64,000 nucleotides of DNA from Datura wrightii (Eukaryota; Streptophyta; Magnoliopsida; Solanales; Solanaceae), in NCBI GenBank assembly GCA_035772735.1, contig JASDFA010000001.1, forward strand, positions 73,372,001 to 73,436,000, read 5' to 3'. Shown here one piece after another: positions 54,366 to 64,000 of this stretch; within the stretch, counting starts at the first letter, position 1; the number at the start of each line of letters is the position of its first letter. The notes under the pieces were generated by a model. That model did not search any database. It had not been told where the DNA came from and saw nothing but the letters and a program-made list of their open reading frames with translations. The translations under genes and the position numbers were made by a program.

Positions 54366-54990
54366 CATTAGTGAGGATGCCATTGATTATGGTCTGGGGG
54401 AATACCATAAAGTTTTTCTGGAAATACATCTGGAAACTCATTAATCACTTGAATAGACTGAGGAGTCAGGGATACTTCTTGCACATCCCGAACCCTGGCA
54501 ATATGGTAAATACAACCTTTTGCTATCAATTTTTTTGCCCAAAGATAGGATATCAACCTACCTTTTGGCGTAGCTGCACTGCCCTTCAACTCTTGCACTA
54601 CCTCCCCTTGAAAGTGAAATCGGACAGTCTTGGACCAATATCCCACATTGGCATAACATGGCTCTAGCCAATCCATACCCATAATTGCATCAACGTCAAC
54701 CATTTCTAGTTCCACTAAATTTTCTAAATTCTGTTGACCGACGACCATTACTTTGCAATGACATTAAATCCTTTTTGTAATAATAGAATCACCAACAGGT
54801 CTAGACCTAGTGAAAGGTCGCTGAAGATATTCTGATGTTATACCAAACTTTCGGGCCACTAGTGGAGTAACATTGAATAAAGTGGAACCTGGGCTATCAA
54901 AGCATAAACTAAGTGAGAGAAAATGTCCAACATACCTGTCATAACATCTGATGACGAATCTGACTCCTATCGCCCTGGTAAAGCATAGGT
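54366..54990 (-). pseudogene. Element E protease and RT entry
   Basis: Minus strand: the protease active-site region near 54880-54910 is readable as IAPGST after a frame change. The later part is open at 54368-54748: MVDVDAIMGMDWLEPCYA, an Ile-rich end of the retropepsin fold, LISYLWAKKLIAKGC, and VINEFPDVFPEKLYGIPPD, the standard entry to Ty3 RT. The reading stops at the breakpoint with PPDHN. RT catalytic blocks are absent. Confidence 0.85.
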
Positions 54991-56301
54991 GTGATTCGGA
55001 TCACTGCCCGAGCTAGATGCCCCTGATCTACCTAGACCTTTATTGAAAAGTGCTAAGGGCCTGCGCCCTACAGAAGGTGATGGGGCATGTGACCTTGAAG
55101 AAGATCTATCCTATCGGTCCTTATCACCCTGATCTCTAGATGGACAATCCCTCATCATATGACCCTCTTGTCCATAGATATAGCAAGCAGGAGAACCATA
55201 CTTGCATGCCCTCAAATGACGTCAATTACAAATAACACAATGTGGCACAGTGGACCTGCTCTTATCTTACCCCCTTTACTACTAGGAACCTGATGCCCAT
55301 GAGCTTTCACTAGGTCCTGACTGCCACCGATGATCTGATCTACCACCCTACTGCTGTGGAGGCGGGGGTCTAGATGTCCTGTCTAATATTCATGGCCTAG
55401 GTCCGCCTTGATATTCTGCATTGCATGTCACTGGGCCTATCCCTCCGGCGCTGCTCTTGGTTTGTCCTTTCTATCTCCTGCTGTCACTGCCTGATCCCCT
55501 TAATATTCTGAGTGAAAGGCTGAATTCGGGCAATGTCCATGTCCTCCTGTAAAGTAGCTGTAACACAAGTTTCCACATACTCTAGAAGCAGCCCCATAAT
55601 AAACTAATGTACTCTAGCTAGCATGGTATCCATAAAAGCTAGCGCATATTAGGCTAAGGAGTTAAACATCATTGCATATTTCCTAACACTTATCCAACCC
55701 TGTTCCAGGTGCAAAAAACTGATCCACTCAGACCTGTAAGATTTCTCGCTGAAAGTAGTGATCTAAGAAGGCCTCTGAGAAGCTAGACCAAGTCAGAGGG
55801 TGAGCGTCTCTACTACAAAAATAGTATGTCCCGTAATCAAAATAGTGCTAGCTCAACTAACTCCGTAAACATGGCATGCATCATCCTGAAAATCCGTTGT
55901 AACTCATCCAAAAGTCCAAAGGGTCCTCCCCACGATTTGTCCTTGTGAATTGTGGGGGACTCAAGGTAAGGAACTCTTAAACCCTCGAATTTCTAGCTCC
56001 TCCAATAAATTCAGCGACCACTGGTACCGCTAGCTGGCACTGAGCGGCCATTATCTAAGAAAACATATATGCAACGCCCTAGCCTCCTAATTTGATGGTA
56101 TAGGTATGGGGACTATTGTGGATGGTGCTAAAATGTATGCTGCCTTGGAGGACTCTTGGCAGGAGATTGCTGGGGAGACTGGGATGAAGTCTCCCTATCG
56201 CCCTCAGATCGGGCCAACTCTGACTGGGGCACCTCACTAGTGCCCTCTCCTGCCAAAGCATCTTTCTTCAGTGCAGTCATAGTCTGTTGTGCGTCAGACA
56301 T
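54991..56301 (-). pseudogene. Element E gag
   Basis: ATG 56301-56299 on the minus strand (MSDAQQTMTALKKDALAGEGTSE), with a Ser/Pro-rich start. A stop follows RQHTF. The capsid region 55400-56000 is heavily decayed. The zinc knuckle near 55142-55190 reads CYIYGQEGHMMRDC, with Tyr for the second Cys. Same gag family as element C (MSDQRHP..., CYICGQEGH). Non-functional. Confidence 0.78.
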
Positions 56302-56499
56302 TCCTCTATAGATAAGCAGAATAAGATAAGCTTAGCAACTTAACCCTATACAACATAGCTCTATGTCACAATTGGAGAAGAAAGGAAGGTAACCACTCTA
56401 TTATGCCCTGTAGCCTCTTGTGTATGGAATATGGTGCACAACACACCCATAGACAAGACTCTACTAGACATAGCTTGTAGACTCCCCTGGATATGACCT

Positions 56500-56511
56500 T
56501 CTCTGATACCA
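56500..56511 (-). other. Element E primer binding site
   Basis: Minus strand TGGTATCAGAGA, nine bases after the LTR end (CTTGGTATCAGAG), one base from the usual TGGTATCAGAGC. Confidence 0.8.
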
Positions 56512-56520
56512 AGTTTTTCA

Positions 56521-58568
56521 TGTCCCACCTTGGGAGGCATGATTGGCACCTGGCGCCATATTGGAATCTAAACTGACCTAACTGGGTTCATGCACTCCTG
56601 GGGCATGCCTGCAACTCAATTCAACAAAATAATGAGCTTTATCTCAGCTGTAAACATAGCCTCAGGTCTATAAGACCACATAGCCACCTGTAAACGAGGA
56701 GACCCTATGCGGGCCAACAAGACCATCATACTGTCTAGTTATAACAGAATGAAAATAGGCAACCATAACTATGTTATAGCCGACAAGGCTGTTAACTAAA
56801 AGTTAAACTAGGACCCACACGACCATCACGTAAAATAAAACATGTATACGCCCCACACTGTCAAAAATAAAGCCAATAAGAGAGAATTTGTAGCCTGCAA
56901 GCCTCTAGGAGTGGAATAATGGTCAGGACTGGGCCAAGACCTACCCATAAACTGCACAACAAAAGAACAAACATTCTAACTATCAACTCTTGAGAAAAGG
57001 AGCTGACTGGACTGCTGACTCTAGTAGATGACTAGGGAGGTCTTGAACTGCATCTATACGCACCTGCAGGAAACTAATGCAGTTCCCCAAAAATGGACGT
57101 CAGTACAATATGTTCTGAATATGTAAGGCAATAATGTAAACGACTGAATAATGCTAATAATAAACTGAAAATGATCCAATAGGAGGGATAAGAGATATAA
57201 GCTAAATTGCTTTACAACTTGATGTATAACTACTAGTTAGTAATGCAAACAAGAACCTTACCTGGCCCCCATAAGATTACAAGGTACAACCAGTACAAAA
57301 TAACCCGTTTGGGCCCCGATAAGCCCTGGTGAGCACACTCCAATATATATACACCTAACATGGTCAATATGACTAAACAGGTAACTATATAAGACCTACC
57401 TAGCCCCTGGCTCTGCAACTGAGCCTGGTAGGCTCTTGAAGCTGTGTTTGAGCCTAAAGGGCTCCTGTAATTACACCGTGGGTGCACAAGGCTCAATAAG
57501 GGTCAGTGCTGCCGATAGGACGTAAAAATAGAAGTCCATTCATGCATGGACTATAATATGGTCCTTGGGCCTTAATATAGTCTCTTGGGACAACATATAG
57601 CTCATTTGAGCAATCCATATATCCTCGAAGGCAATGAAACAGCTAGTAACCCGAGGTTGGTTAATGAAAGGCTATATAGGGTAGGGTCAATCCCAACCAA
57701 AATAAAAAATGCTAATCTCAAACTAATGGTAGAAACTAATCACAATATATATATATATGCTTCTGGATTTCTTACAATGATTTAGGAAGTATTACAATAA
57801 GATAGGAAAAACATGCCGAAGAAATTCTCCCTAACATACCTCAATGCCGACTTTCGTTTAACTTGCGAGTTTCAACCTATAACCGGTGGTTCCACCCAAC
57901 TACAACCCTTATTCTAAGAGAATAGGGCTAATTTCAATTCTAAAATTTCCAAATAACAATATTTTTTGATAATAATATTGACTATAATTCAACTTTGAAT
58001 AACTCGGCGAAAAACCCACAATTTCTCGAGAGTTCAAAAACGAGAAATGCTTACCTAATGCCTGTGTTCATATAGGATTCAATTTGGAGTAATTCTAAGT
58101 ATCTTTACTCGGTGGGGTTCCAATACACCAAGCAAATTTTCAAGAAATAACTCTGTGGGAATGCTTATCGTAGCCCTAGAACTTGTTACCCAAAGTTAAT
58201 TTGCATTTGGACGGCGTTTGATAGCGTAATTTGATGAAAAGTTCCTTTTCTGTTATTAGTCGAGGGAGTGTGATGAATGATTTTAAATTAAACAAGGATG
58301 ACTTATATAGGCATAGGTCGGTGGCATGGGTGGCGCCATGCAGTGGCCAATGCGCTAAGAGGACGGCACCCCGCGCTGGCCATCGTGCCATGATGCCGAC
58401 GCCCTGCATAGGCCCTCGTGCCCTGGCCTCACCTGATCCTGCTAATTCCCTCGATGACATTCTCGCTTGTCCTGCATCTTAGGCTCTTCCCGGACGCGTC
58501 AAGCTCTCATCACCCTTCACAAGCCCACGCGCATGCGCACTAACTGCAACATCTTATGGGGTGTAACA
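56521..58568 (-). repeat. Element E 5' LTR
   Basis: 2048 bp, minus strand TGTTACACCCCATAAG ... CCAAGGTGGGACA. A TATATAAG box is on the minus strand at 58302-58309. Immediately upstream (58310-58480) is a GC-rich stretch with repeated words (GGCGCCATG, GGCACGATGG). A CTAGAGGCTT word is at 56899-56908. An AT dinucleotide run is at 57745-57758. Confidence 0.85.
58302..58480 (-). promoter_or_regulatory. Element E LTR U3: GC-rich word cluster and TATA box
   Basis: On the minus strand a GC-rich run with GGCACGAGG, GGCACGATGGCCAGCG and CATGGCGCC precedes TATATAAG (plus-strand 58302-58309). Same layout as in C and Athila but with different words. Promoter call inferred from position. Confidence 0.6.
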
Positions 58569-58751
58569 TTTTATGAGATGTGTTATTTTGTATTTTAAAA
58601 TTAGACTCTTTCAATTAGTTTCCGCTCAATTATGATTTTGTTAGTTGTGGTCTTGCTAATGTTATGCTATGATCATGCCATGGGTCGACTTGGAGCCTCT
58701 TGGGCTTCCTTGTCCCGTTTCTCGATCGGGGCATACGTTTGGGTTATGACA
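58569..58751 (+). repeat. Element F 5' LTR, last 183 bp
   Basis: Matches the end of the 3' LTR (about 63590-63769) and ends GGGTTATGACA. Its upstream part is interrupted by the E LTR end at 58568. Confidence 0.85.
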
Positions 58752-58755
58752 AATA

Positions 58756-58767
58756 TGTTATCAGAGC
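58756..58767 (+). other. Element F primer binding site
   Basis: TGTTATCAGAGC, one base from TGGTATCAGAGC, a few bases after the LTR. Confidence 0.75.
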
Positions 58768-58967
58768 AAACGTTTAGAGTGTCCTAAGATGTTTGAAAGC
58801 CATGTTAATTAGAGTCTTTTTTATGAGTGTGAAGGGTGCCACAGTTATGAAGAAGAAGCTGCGAGACGTTTTAGGAATGTTCCTTTTTCTTCATGATTCT
58901 TATCATGCATTAAGTATAAAACTCTAACAGTTCCTCTCTTGAATCGTGCTTTACGCGCTTGCAAATA

Positions 58968-60150
58968 ATGCCTCTCAGACGAGCGAATGGAAGAAGAAAT
59001 GGTGATGGGCGCTAGAAAGCCCCCACCAGCCCCAGCAAAGGCAATGGACGAATATGTTGCTCATGCCGAGTGTAGGGAAGCCTTTTATATGTTGGCGCAG
59101 TCCATGACCACCCAGATTAAATCAGTAGGCGATGACTCATGTTCCGCAGAATGTGAACATAGTAGTGGCTAGGGTAAGAGAATTCCTCTGAATGAATCCA
59201 CCCAAATTCTTAGGGTTAAAGGTGGACAAGGACCCATATGAGTTATTATAGGAGATCTAAAATATCACCCAAATCATGGGCATGACGGGAATGGAAAGTG
59301 AAGAATTAGCCTTCTACTAGCAGAAAGGAGTCGCTCACATATGGTTTTGTCAGTGGAGAGATAGTTGGGGAGTTGGAGTAGACCCCGTAGGTCTAGATGA
59401 GTTTATTACTGCCTCTTTGGACAGCTTCTTCCCAGAGAGTTGAGGGAGGCAAAGGTGGCAGAGTTCATAAACTTGATGCAAAACAGCATGACTGTCCAGG
59501 AGTATACGTTGGAGTTTACCCGGTTATCCAAGTAAGCACCAGTCATGGTAGCCAACCAAAGGGCTTGAGTGAGCAGATTCATGAATAGAGTGGTAGACTC
59601 CTTTGTCAAAGAGTGCAGGACTGGAATGTTACACAAGGACATAGACTTTCCACGTTTAGTGGTATATGCCCAACATATAGAGGTGGAACAAGTGAAAGAA
59701 AATGAGAGGGCGGCCAAGAGGGCTAGAACAGGAGATTAAGAGTTCTTCCCCCTGAGGTCGAGTGGTGAACACCGCTCATACTTCCAACAGAGATCATCAC
59801 CCCCAGCACCTTCAACAGCCAGTGTTCTGTATAGACCCAAGTTAAGGGAGATTACTTGTCTAGCTTGTAAGAGTTGTGGGAACCGCAATTTGGTAGAATG
59901 CATGACCAGCTCAGATGCTTGTTTTTGGTGCAGCAAGTGGGGTCATAAGCACCAAAATTCCACAATAGCTAAGAGTGGTGAGAGTAGAGCCTCATACACT
60001 TCTTCAGTAGCTCATGTGAACCATACATTCCAGCAGGGTGCATCACCTAGTGCAGGTAGCGAGCAACATCAAAGCCATTCCTACGCCTTGTCAGCACATC
60101 TGGATAAGGGAAAGATGCCAGAAGTAGTTATAGGTATGTTATGAATTTCT
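58968..60150 (+). pseudogene. Element F gag, decayed
   Basis: ATG 58968: MPLRRANGRRNGDGR then a TAG. The gag continues over several frames: a MNPPKFLGL block near 59195, EELAFY and AHIWF near 59305, DEFI and SFFPES near 59395-59440. From 59630 a longer reading follows: HKDIDFPRLVVYAQHIEVEQVKE, the knuckle CFWCSKWGHKHQNS (last Cys changed to Ser) near 59920-59960, and the end YALSAHLDKGKMPEVVIGML, which in Tekay elements leads into protease. The family match to the gag at 20662-20880 is close. Confidence 0.8.
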
Positions 60151-61073
60151 CGTGTTATTCTTTGCATGTTGCTAGCCCCAAAACCCTAGTATTGAATAAG
60201 AAGCTTTTGTGATATTTGTTGAGAAGAAGTTTTCTATGTATGGTGTGAAGTAGCCATGAGTATGAGGGTTACAATGAATGTTAAAGGTAGAGGAGAAGCC
60301 AAGAGTTAGTGGTCTAGTCCCGACATTAAGAAAGAATCAGGAGCCTTAGAATGATGTCTTAAAGCTAACAGGGAGATGGTAAGTCTGTTAGACAAGTTGA
60401 ATCTTGAGTATGCTAGTAGGGGAGTTCCAGCCCTAACAACTATGGTATGCAAATTCTTTCAGAACAATCCCTTTTTCATTTCTGTTGAAGCTATGTTCTA
60501 TCCATTATTATGTTCATACTTTCAGAATATCTTGGTAACCGCTTCAGATAGCGATGCCAATCTTACTCCATGAATCCTTAAGGCTCATCTTCATGTTATA
60601 GACTAGCTATGTAGGTTAACTCAGATCTTCCAGTATGTCCAGCTCGAACTCAATCTTTAGAAGTTGCTTTAGTAGCTAAGTATATAGGGTTACCTCATGT
60701 ATGTGCTCATTTGTAGATGTCATGAATGATTCATGCTCATAAGTCCCTTACTTTCAATTAGATTAGATATCATGAATTCTAGTTTTACTATCAGAAAGCA
60801 ATTTGAGAATGATGGCTCAGTCCGTATCAGCTCATTGCTAGTTAGAGTGAAAGAATCCTTCTCAGTGTTCTAACTAGTGGCATGTCAGTTTCATGTCTTC
60901 AATCCCTCTCACACCTTAGCATGCATGTTCGATTTAGATATTCAACTCAGATATGTAAGATCAACCCGGAGTCAGATACTCCATCAGTTTCAATTGTAAA
61001 TGCTCAATATTTGGGATATTAGTTCTTTCCCCATTGTTTCAATATGTTTAGCGTACATTTGAGGATGAATGTT
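60151..61073 (+). other. Element F interior without recognisable pol
   Basis: After gag the protease cannot be followed and no RT, RNase H or integrase block appears in any frame. The last part holds the pre-PPT word ATTTGAGGATGAA at 61057-61069. Probably the remnant of a large internal deletion. Confidence 0.65.
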
Positions 61074-61089
61074 CCCAAGGGAGAGATAT
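61074..61089 (+). other. Element F polypurine tract
   Basis: AAGGGAGAGATAT-type purine run directly before TGTAACACCC. Confidence 0.8.
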
Positions 61090-63769
61090 TGTAACACCCT
61101 AAAAGTTTCTAAGAATAGACCTCAGACTTAAGGAAAGAATTCAGAAGGAATGTGGAAATTTCGCCTTAGAATGAGTCATGGTATAACTCGTTAGATGACC
61201 TAACGAGTTGTGGTCGGACGCGTGGAAAGTATTAAAAGGTGCATGTGTGGCCCAGTAAGAACGGATGACCCGACTAGTCATTAGGCAGGAAATGACTCAT
61301 TACGCCAGTCGTCGACAAAATGCCAAAATTCAAAGGGGTCACAAGGCAGTGGTGACATCGAGAGGACAGGACGAGTCATCGTATCAATTAACGACTCGGC
61401 ATGTTAGTCATGGGATGAATAGTAGGATTTTTGTCTTCAGTGGTAATGGAAGGAGCCACGAGTCGTTATGTCAGCTAACGACTCATGAAGTTAGTCCGTC
61501 AATTAAATGAATTTATGAGATATTTTCCAGAAGTGATCACGAGTGGGACTTGATGAGTCTTCCTTTTTCCTACGAGTCATGAAGTCCCTCGTGAGGACTG
61601 GAAGCATGACTTTTCCTACGAATTTCCAAGGGTGCTTTTGTAAAATCCTATGCTTCTAACTTCTAAACTACATTGTTTTATTTATCAGATGAGACGTTTT
61701 AAGGGTTCCTCCTAGCCTAAGCCCCACATTATCCAAAAATCATCGATAGAGTTTTCTTCTTCTTCCCTCAAGCTCAAGAGCATCTAGGGTTTATCATCAA
61801 GGGATGCAAGTTCCTAGATCAGTAAGGGAGTCTTTTAATCAAGTATATGGGACTTCAACAAGGATCTCCTTTCATCCTTGCTTCCCAGTTTTTATACTCA
61901 AACCCTAATCCCTATATTTCTAGAAAAGCATGTTCTAAGTTTTCAATTTATGGATGATTTGTTATATGCCTTTTACGAATTCTAAGACCCCTCATGATTA
62001 ATAGCCATGTATACTTATGAAATTGCTTTCTAGTTCTCGATTTATGTTCATGATGTATGGATAGCATGATTGTAGAATTTCACCATCATTTAGCATAAAT
62101 TTTGAAATGGGGTTGATTAAATATTCACATGTTCTTACCATGAACTCATTATATATGTTCAAAGCATTAGCCGATCATATGGGTTTCCGTAAATCTAAAA
62201 TATATGATCTAATAGATGTGTTGAGGTATGATTAGAACTTATGGGCTTAGGTGGATTTTTAAACATGTATATGCCTTCGCTATGATTCAGGTATTTGTTA
62301 AAATATGTCCTGGACCTTTGGATCTTACATGAATCTAAGATATATGTCATATACTACGAACTCAGGATTTGAATGTTGTGGATGTTTGTAAAGTATGATC
62401 TGATCTTACTGATGGTTCATAGATATAGAATGTATGATTTAAAATCTAATTTCGGGACTATGATGATATTAATTGTGATGATAAAGTATGATGATGATCT
62501 TTCATACCTATAGGCTTATTGATAGTAGAAAGTCGCCTTGATTAGACTATAAAAGAATTCAGTATGATGTAATTAGTTGAAGGCTCATGTCTCTTATTAG
62601 ATGAAGTAACTTAGACTAGACGAATGATGTCAGATTAGTGTCCTTCATGTTTGGTATAATCGAGACTCTCATTAGCAGAGAATGTTTCCCTTAGTCAGTC
62701 AGGAACTCTCCATAGTAGAGAATGTTTCCCTTAGTCAGTCAGGGACTCTCATTAGCAGAGAATGTTTCCCTTAATCAGTCAGGGACTCTCCATAGCCGAG
62801 AATGTTTCTCTTAGTCAGTCAGGGACTCTCATTAGAGAAGAATGTTTCCCTTAGTCAGTCAGGGATTTTCCACAGCCGAGATTGTTTCCCTTAGTCAGTC
62901 AGGGACTCTTATTAGCATACAATGTTTCCTTTAATCTACAACATTAGTTTAGCTTAGATCCGTATAGTTTCAAACTTCATTTTAATCTACAATATCAATT
63001 TAGCTCAGCTCCATATAGTTTCAGACTTCATTTTAAATCAGTCTTAGTAGAACTCAGTCTCAGTTATCAGTAGATAGTCAGTATAGTGTATGATATCATT
63101 TATAGCTTCAGTATTTCACATATGTACAATACATGACCCTTATGCATCAGTTTGATGATACTTCAGTAAATTTTTTCAAATAAAAGCTTCATGTTAATAT
63201 ATGTGTATCTCAGTCTGGGTTGTTGTATTCTAGTTTAGATATATGTCGATGTATTTTGTTTACTTCCCTCTTGTATACCTCCATGTTTAGTTTACTTATG
63301 CTTCCCGCATACTTAGTACATTCCAAGTATTAACCATATACTTTATGTGCTATATTGTTTCATGATATAGATTCAGATTGCCAGACTCAGCCACGTGGTT
63401 AGATATGCTCCATTCCCATCACAACTGCTTGTGGTGAGTCATCTCTTAAGGACGTGAGCTATGCTTCTATTTTATTTACGTTTCAGTTTTCAAACTTTAG
63501 GAGTTAGCTGGGGGCTTGTTCCAGCAACTCATCAGTGTTGTAGATGCTTTCAAACTTGTATAGACAAATTTAGCTTTGTATCAGAGTTTTTACGTGATTT
63601 GTTATTTTGGATTTTAAAATTAGACTCTTTTAGTTAGCTTTCGCTCACCTATGATTCTATTAGTTATAGTCTTGCTAATGTTATGCTATGATCACTACAT
63701 CGTCCGACTTGAAGTCTCTCGGGGTTCCTTGCTCGTGTCTCGATTCGGGCCTATGTTCGAGTCATGACA
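61090..63769 (+). repeat. Element F 3' LTR
   Basis: 2680 bp, TGTAACACCCTAAAAG ... TTCGAGTCATGACA. GAGTCGT-type words at 61180-61600. CTAAACTACATTGTTTTA near 61664 is the conserved pre-promoter word. The 40-bp minisatellite is at 62665-62935. A GTAGATGCTT word near 63540 replaces TTAGAGGCTT. Confidence 0.9.
62665..62935 (+). repeat. 40-bp minisatellite inside the F LTR
   Basis: Six full units and a partial seventh, each ACTCTCATTAGCAGAG / AATGTTTCCC / TTAGTCAGTCAGGG with substitutions but no length change: unit starts fall exactly every 40 bp from 62665 to 62905. CATTAGCAG-type and CCATAGCCG-type units alternate, giving an 80-bp higher-order period. Confidence 0.93.
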
Positions 63770-64000
63770 ATGGGGTGACGAGTCATTAGGACTCCTCACG
63801 AGTCGTGGTATGACCCGTTGAGTGCACAGTAGTGGAGATAATGTTGATTTCCAGTGTACTGCATGGATTAAAGAATGATTTTTCAAGTTCCCGGAAGACC
63901 CATTATATGACTCATTGAGTGAAAAGACCATACACTAGAAAAAGGTTTCTAGTGGCAATAGGTTAGGGGATGAGCCATTGGTAGTGTTATTTTCCTGTCT
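63770..64000 (+). repeat. U3 part of another GAGTCGT-family LTR (runs off the window)
   Basis: GACGAGTCATTAGG, CACGAGTCGTGG and similar words directly after the end of F, in the orientation of the U3 of G1 and F. Likely the LTR into which F inserted. The end is not seen. Confidence 0.65.

Larger units (their letters stand above)
54366..58568 (-). mobile_element. Element E: 5' half of a Tekay-type chromovirus
   Basis: Minus-strand order: 5' LTR (58568 to 56521), PBS, gag, protease and the first residues of RT, then a break at about 54365 into the galactosyltransferase fragment. The 3' half is not in the window. The 5' LTR begins in the middle of element F's 5' LTR, so E inserted into F. Gag type and LTR wording are close to element C. 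Confidence 0.85.
58569..63769 (+). mobile_element. Element F: Tekay-type element with gag only
   Basis: The 5' LTR stub (58569-58751, its upstream part displaced by E) is followed by a PBS, gag, a short decayed stretch without recognisable pol, a PPT and a complete 3' LTR. The interior is only about 2.3 kb; RT, RNase H and integrase are absent. The sequence after 63769 is U3 of another LTR of the same family, so F probably inserted there. Confidence 0.85.

Noticed and set aside
62665..62935. Regularly spaced repeat resembling a CRISPR array
   Set aside because: Whole 40-bp units repeat without unique spacers and the array sits inside a plant retrotransposon LTR; it is a minisatellite.

Overview
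The window is nuclear DNA of a flowering plant. Solanaceae is my inference from the look of the Ty3 and Copia families; it is not proven here. It is repeat-rich, heterochromatin-like DNA made almost entirely of nested and broken LTR retrotransposons. I see no intact protein-coding gene, no rRNA or tRNA gene and no CRISPR array. The only host-gene sequence is a truncated, intron-containing beta-1,3-galactosyltransferase pseudogene near 53.4-54.4 kb.

Layout. (1) 1-3768, minus strand: two Ty3/gypsy chromovirus (Tekay/Del-like) pol remnants joined head to tail (Tekay-A, with the start of its 3' LTR at 1-278, and Tekay-B). (2) 3769-19054, plus strand: a long Athila-type Ty3 element with LTRs, PBS, gag, protease, two tandem RT-RNaseH-integrase blocks, an ORF3 ('env-like') and three PPT-like tracts; its right LTR is cut at 19054. 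(3) 19055-23269, minus strand: a truncated LTR, then a gag start, PBS and complete LTR of a second Tekay-type element. (4) 23270-24299: nothing recognised. (5) 24300-37445, plus strand: element D, with LTRs in a tandem arrangement and almost no interior, interrupted by element C (24891-33904). C is a young Tekay-type element with both LTRs and a 5-bp target duplication, but it lacks protease and RT. (6) 37446-51880: a minus-strand Ty3 gag-protease remnant (H) split by a Copia element (38371-51503, SIRE/Maximus-like). The Copia RT is itself split by two solo LTRs (G1 42648-44777, G2 45260-47561). (7) 51881-54365: unassigned DNA and the galactosyltransferase pseudogene. (8) 54366-58568, minus: Tekay-type element E (5' LTR, gag, protease). 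(9) 58569-63769, plus: element F (5' LTR stub, gag, 3' LTR carrying a 40-bp minisatellite). (10) 63770-64000: part of another LTR of the F/G type.

Order of events (inference): H predates the Copia insertion, which predates G1 and G2. D predates C. Tekay-B predates Athila. F predates E. C is the youngest datable insertion, with about 50 LTR differences over 2.77 kb counted by eye.

The most interesting signals are not genes but short cis-words shared between element families. These are arrays of inverted words just upstream of LTR core promoters, including one GC-rich word common to Athila and a Tekay LTR that recurs before Athila ORF3; a 13-nt word just upstream of the PPT in both Athila and Tekay elements; and a TTAGAGGCTT word near the 3' side of several LTRs. 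Also notable are two independent tandem pol arrangements and direct evidence, from the duplicated Athila pol, for CAG-to-TAG stop formation. All boundaries and similarities were judged by eye.
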